NCBI GenBank assembly: GCA_020847015.1
Contig: JADLCW010000491.1
Coordinates: 1 to 8,069, forward strand
Direction: 5' to 3'
DNA: 8,069 nucleotides
Origin: Thermomicrobiales bacterium
GTDB taxonomy: Bacteria; Chloroflexota; Chloroflexia; Thermomicrobiales; UBA6265
Position 1 is the first letter of the stretch, and each line of letters begins with the position of its first letter. Positions 5,830 to 8,069 of this stretch are shown here, one piece after another. The notes under the pieces are model-generated. The model did not search any database, was not told the DNA's origin, and saw only the letters and a list, made by a program, of their open reading frames with translations. The position numbers and the translations under genes were made by a program.

Positions 5830-6876
5830 ATGAACCGTCGGCTCACCCGGCCCGGTCGCTTTCGAGCGGCCGCAATCGTTGGCCACGCAGCACTAGCGCT
5901 GACCCTGTTTGGCAGTATGGTGGTCGGCGTCGCCGCGCAGGACGCCACCCCGACCACCAGCGCATTCGCACCCGATGCCGCTAAGGGGATGACCTTCGGG
6001 TTGATTCAGAAGAGCGGCGATCAGGAATACTTCATCGACGAAGCCAGGGGGTTTCGCGACACCATTGAGGCCGCCGGCGGCGACGTCATCGTGCAGGATG
6101 TGCAACTCGACGCCAGCGCCGCCATGAATGCGGTTGACACCATGATCAGTGCCGGCGTCAATGGCATCGCCATCGTGGTGCCCGATCAGAAGATCGGTCC
6201 GGCAGTCATCGAGAAGGCCCAGGCAGCCAACATCCCGTTGATCGCGCTCGACGACGTGATCGCCGACGCCGACGGCAGGGACGCTCCCTTCGCCGGTTTC
6301 GACGGCACGGACATGGGCACCAAGGTCGGTGAGGAAGCCGCGAAACTGTGGACAGAGTCGGGCTGGGGTTCCGACGGCGTCGGTGTACTCAGCCTGGAGG
6401 TCGAGGCGCTCTCCGTCTGCAATCAGCGCACCGACGCCGCGCGCAAGATGATGACCGAAGCTGGTTTCCCCGCAGCCAACATCCTCAAGGTGCCCTACGA
6501 CGGCACTGCGCCCAAGGCGATCGACGCTGCTTCCACCGTGATCACCGCCCACCCGGAGTTCACCAAGTGGGTCGTCTGGGCCTGCAATGACGAGGGCGTG
6601 CAAGGCGCGCTGCGAGCCTTGGAATCGGCCGGCGTCACCGCCGACAACGTCATTGGCGTCGGGTTGGGCGCCTACCTGGCCTGCCCGGAGTGGAAGTCCG
6701 GCAACCCGACCGGATTCAAGGCCGCGCTGTACATCAGCGGTGTCGACGTCGGCATCTCCGGCGCCGAGGCGCTGTTGGGGGCCGCCATCAACGGCACGCC
6801 GCTGCCGGAGAAGGCGATCGCCAAGACCACGATGACCACGCCGGAGAATTACCAGGACTCCGGACTCAGTTGCTAA
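5830..6876 (+). CDS. AraF-like sugar ABC transporter substrate-binding protein
   Basis: From the ATG at 5830 this is a 348-residue exported protein that captures a sugar outside the membrane and delivers it to an ABC importer. Residues 1-36 form a signal peptide: Arg-rich start, hydrophobic core, likely cut after VAA. No lipobox cysteine is present. The mature part is a type I periplasmic binding protein most like E. coli L-arabinose-binding protein: NAVDTMISAGVNG (100-112), PDQKIGPAVIEKA (118-130), LIALDD (137-142), CND (252-254) and a TPENY tail resembling TRDNF. Manual alignment keeps the pocket residues K61 (Lys10), D141/D142 (Asp89/Asp90) and N253 (Asn205). It has Q65 for Glu14, G280 for Asn232 and L283 for Asp235, so the ligand is probably not L-arabinose. 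The ATPase gene follows after 94 bp, the araFGH order. The start at 5830 has a ribosome site; 5770 is in frame and could be used from a leaderless mRNA. Confidence 0.9.
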   Translation: MNRRLTRPGRFRAAAIVGHAALALTLFGSMVVGVAAQDATPTTSAFAPDAAKGMTFGLIQKSGDQEYFIDEARGFRDTIEAAGGDVIVQDVQLDASAAMNAVDTMISAGVNGIAIVVPDQKIGPAVIEKAQAANIPLIALDDVIADADGRDAPFAGFDGTDMGTKVGEEAAKLWTESGWGSDGVGVLSLEVEALSVCNQRTDAARKMMTEAGFPAANILKVPYDGTAPKAIDAASTVITAHPEFTKWVVWACNDEGVQGALRALESAGVTADNVIGVGLGAYLACPEWKSGNPTGFKAALYISGVDVGISGAEALLGAAINGTPLPEKAIAKTTMTTPENYQDSGLSC

Positions 6877-6885
6877 CATGCGGTT

Positions 6886-6914
6886 GCGCCGGCGTGCCTC
6901 TGTCGCGTCGGCGC
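6886..6914 (+). repeat. GC-rich hairpin between binding-protein and ATPase genes
   Basis: GCGCCGGCG (6886-6894) can pair with CGC (6904-6906) and CGGCGC (6909-6914), giving a 9-bp stem with a 2-base bulge and a 9-base loop. It lies 9 bases after the binding-protein stop in a 94-bp gap, and no T run follows. Such stem-loops often keep binding-protein mRNA more abundant than the rest of a transport operon. GC-rich DNA forms hairpins easily, so this is tentative. Confidence 0.35.
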
Positions 6915-6961
6915 GCCGGCTCCGCGGGGCGGCCGCCGAGCTGCCCCGCCTGTGTTCCCCC

Positions 6962-6967
6962 GGAGGG
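6962..6967 (+). promoter_or_regulatory. Ribosome binding site of the ATPase gene
   Basis: GGAGGG lies 3 bases before GTG at 6971, which is short, and 15 bases before ATG at 6983, which is long. It favours GTG 6971 but does not settle the start. Confidence 0.5.
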
Positions 6968-6970
6968 ACC

Positions 6971-8069
6971 GTGTCCGACTCCATGCCCGGCAGGCGTCCC
7001 AAGGCCAGTAGTCCACCACTGCTCCGCATTGCCGGACTGACCAAGCGTTTCGGCTCCGTGCAGGCGCTTGCCGATGTCGGCTTCGCGCTCCACAAGGGTG
7101 AGGTGCTGGCGCTGATGGGCGAAAACGGCGCCGGCAAATCCACCCTGCTGAAGATTCTCAGCGGTGATTACCGGGCCGATGCTGGAACGATCGAGTTGGA
7201 AGGTCGGCCGGTAAGTTTCGCCTCGCCGCGCGATGCCCGCGCGGCCGGCGTTCGCGTCATCTACCAGGAGCCGGAGATCGTTCCTGGTGTTAGCGTGGCC
7301 GAGAATTTGTTCCTCGGCGATCTGCCGCATCGCGCCGGTTTTCTTGCCGGCCGCGCACTGATGGACGCCGCGCGGGCCGCGCTGGAGCGCATTGGATTCG
7401 CCGGCGAACTCGATCCTGCCGCTCTCGGCGAAACACTCTCCGCCGCTCAGCGCCAGATGGTCGAGATCGCTCGGGCGCTCGTCTCCGAAGCGCGCGTGCT
7501 GGCGCTCGACGAACCGACCTCATCGCTGACCAATGAGGAAGCCGAGCGCTTGTTCACCCTGATCGACCGGCTGCGCGCCGAGGGCATCGGCATCATCTAT
7601 GTCTCTCACCGCATGCGCGAGATCAGCAGATTGGCCGATCGCGTCGTCGTGCTACGCGACGGCGTACTGGTTGGCGATGCGCCCATGGCCGAGTTGGGCC
7701 AGGCGGAAATCGTGCGGTTGATGGTCGGTCGCCCGCTGCAGGACGTGTTCGCCCGCTCCCGGTCCGTTCAACCCGAGGTGATGCTGGAGGTGCGCGGGTT
7801 GACCTCCTCCATCCATCAGGGCATCGATCTGAGTGTGCGGGCGGGCGAGGTGGTCGCCCTGGCCGGTCTGATCGGGGCGGGGCGCTCCGAGCTGGCGGAA
7901 GCCATCTTCGGCGACTACCCGCGCACCGGCGGGACAGTGACGGTTGCGGGGCGCTCCGTGCCGCCAAACAATCCGTCCGCCGCTATCGCTGCCGGCGTCG
8001 CGTTGGCGCCGGAAGATCGCAAGCGCATGGCGTTGGTGTTGATCCGCAGCGTTCTGGAAAATGAAACAC
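6971..8069 (+). CDS. Sugar ABC transporter ATP-binding protein (AraG/RbsA/MglA type), 3' end off the window
   Basis: The frame is open from GTG 6971 to the window end: 366 codons of a protein usually about 500 residues long. It hydrolyses ATP on the inner membrane face to drive sugar import, and carries two fused nucleotide-binding domains. The first has Walker A GENGAGKST (50-58), the Q-loop Q99 in IYQEPEIVPG, the signature LSAAQRQMVEIARAL (156-170), Walker B VLALDEPTSSL (176-186) and the switch histidine H213. The second begins near residue 260, with a Walker A-like GLIGAGRSE (299-307) where R305 replaces lysine, and PEDRKRM (347-353). Both are usual in the C-terminal half of this family, where the second site is catalytically weak. 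GTG 6971 has a nearby ribosome site; ATG 6983 is possible. An in-frame ATG at 6878 would add an Arg-rich stretch without family resemblance. It pairs with the binding protein upstream. Confidence 0.92.
   Translation, partial: MSDSMPGRRPKASSPPLLRIAGLTKRFGSVQALADVGFALHKGEVLALMGENGAGKSTLLKILSGDYRADAGTIELEGRPVSFASPRDARAAGVRVIYQEPEIVPGVSVAENLFLGDLPHRAGFLAGRALMDAARAALERIGFAGELDPAALGETLSAAQRQMVEIARALVSEARVLALDEPTSSLTNEEAERLFTLIDRLRAEGIGIIYVSHRMREISRLADRVVVLRDGVLVGDAPMAELGQAEIVRLMVGRPLQDVFARSRSVQPEVMLEVRGLTSSIHQGIDLSVRAGEVVALAGLIGAGRSELAEAIFGDYPRTGGTVTVAGRSVPPNNPSAAIAAGVALAPEDRKRMALVLIRSVLENET

Noticed and set aside
5893..7143. A 416-codon reverse-strand open frame across the binding-protein and ATPase genes
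   Set aside because: It is the antisense shadow of two clear genes. Its start is the complement of the Walker A region, its composition is unlike a real domain, and it spans an intergenic gap.
7439..7483. Defective ABC signature (LSAAQ rather than LSGGQ)
   Set aside because: Sugar ABC ATPases of this type often carry LSxxQ variants, so this is not evidence of inactivity.
7865..7891. Broken second Walker A in the ATPase (Arg for Lys at 305)
   Set aside because: A degenerate Walker A is usual in the C-terminal half of AraG/RbsA/MglA-type proteins.

Overview
The window is GC-rich, gene-dense bacterial DNA. The exported binding protein carries a leader ending in Val-Ala-Ala followed by Gln-Asp-Ala-Thr-Pro, the kind of N-terminus I associate with Chloroflexota of the Thermomicrobia/Sphaerobacter group. 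That assignment is inference only; an actinobacterium or another high-GC lineage is not excluded. I found no rRNA, tRNA, CRISPR array, insertion sequence or phage gene.

Layout. A leftward gene (726 down to 1, running off the left edge) encodes an aldose 1-epimerase-like (galactose mutarotase fold) protein. It is divergent from a tight rightward operon, 805-5709, of five genes: a CaiB/BaiF (family III) CoA-transferase, an enoyl-CoA hydratase/crotonase, a metallo-beta-lactamase-fold hydrolase with a C-terminal winged helix, a GH105/GH88-type unsaturated glycuronyl hydrolase, and a FadR-type GntR regulator resembling the sugar-acid regulator DgoR. The first four genes are joined by 4-base ATGA stop/start overlaps, and the regulator starts on the base after the hydrolase stop codon. 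After 120 bp without a gene comes a sugar ABC transport operon: an AraF-like periplasmic binding protein (5830-6876), then a two-domain AraG/RbsA/MglA-type ATPase cut by the right edge (6971-8069). The permease should lie just beyond.

How the genes may work together. The transporter, the cytoplasmic glycuronyl hydrolase, the mutarotase-like protein and the DgoR-like regulator point to uptake and breakdown of a sugar or uronic-acid-containing oligosaccharide. The CoA-transferase and crotonase pair, plus a hydrolase that could act on a thioester or lactone, is unexpected there and suggests a CoA-thioester route for part of the substrate or for a linked acid. This combination is the most interesting feature of the window, and its chemistry is not determined by the sequence.

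Regulation. Upstream of the CoA-transferase operon and of the transporter there is the same element: a -10-like hexamer, exactly 7 bases, then an ATG (TATTGT-ATGACTT-ATG at 792-807 and TACAAT-ATGACGT-ATG at 5757-5772). It overlaps AT-rich partial palindromes that fit the general operator pattern of FadR-type GntR proteins. The simplest reading is one regulon controlled by the regulator at 4963-5709. The CoA-transferase mRNA is probably leaderless.
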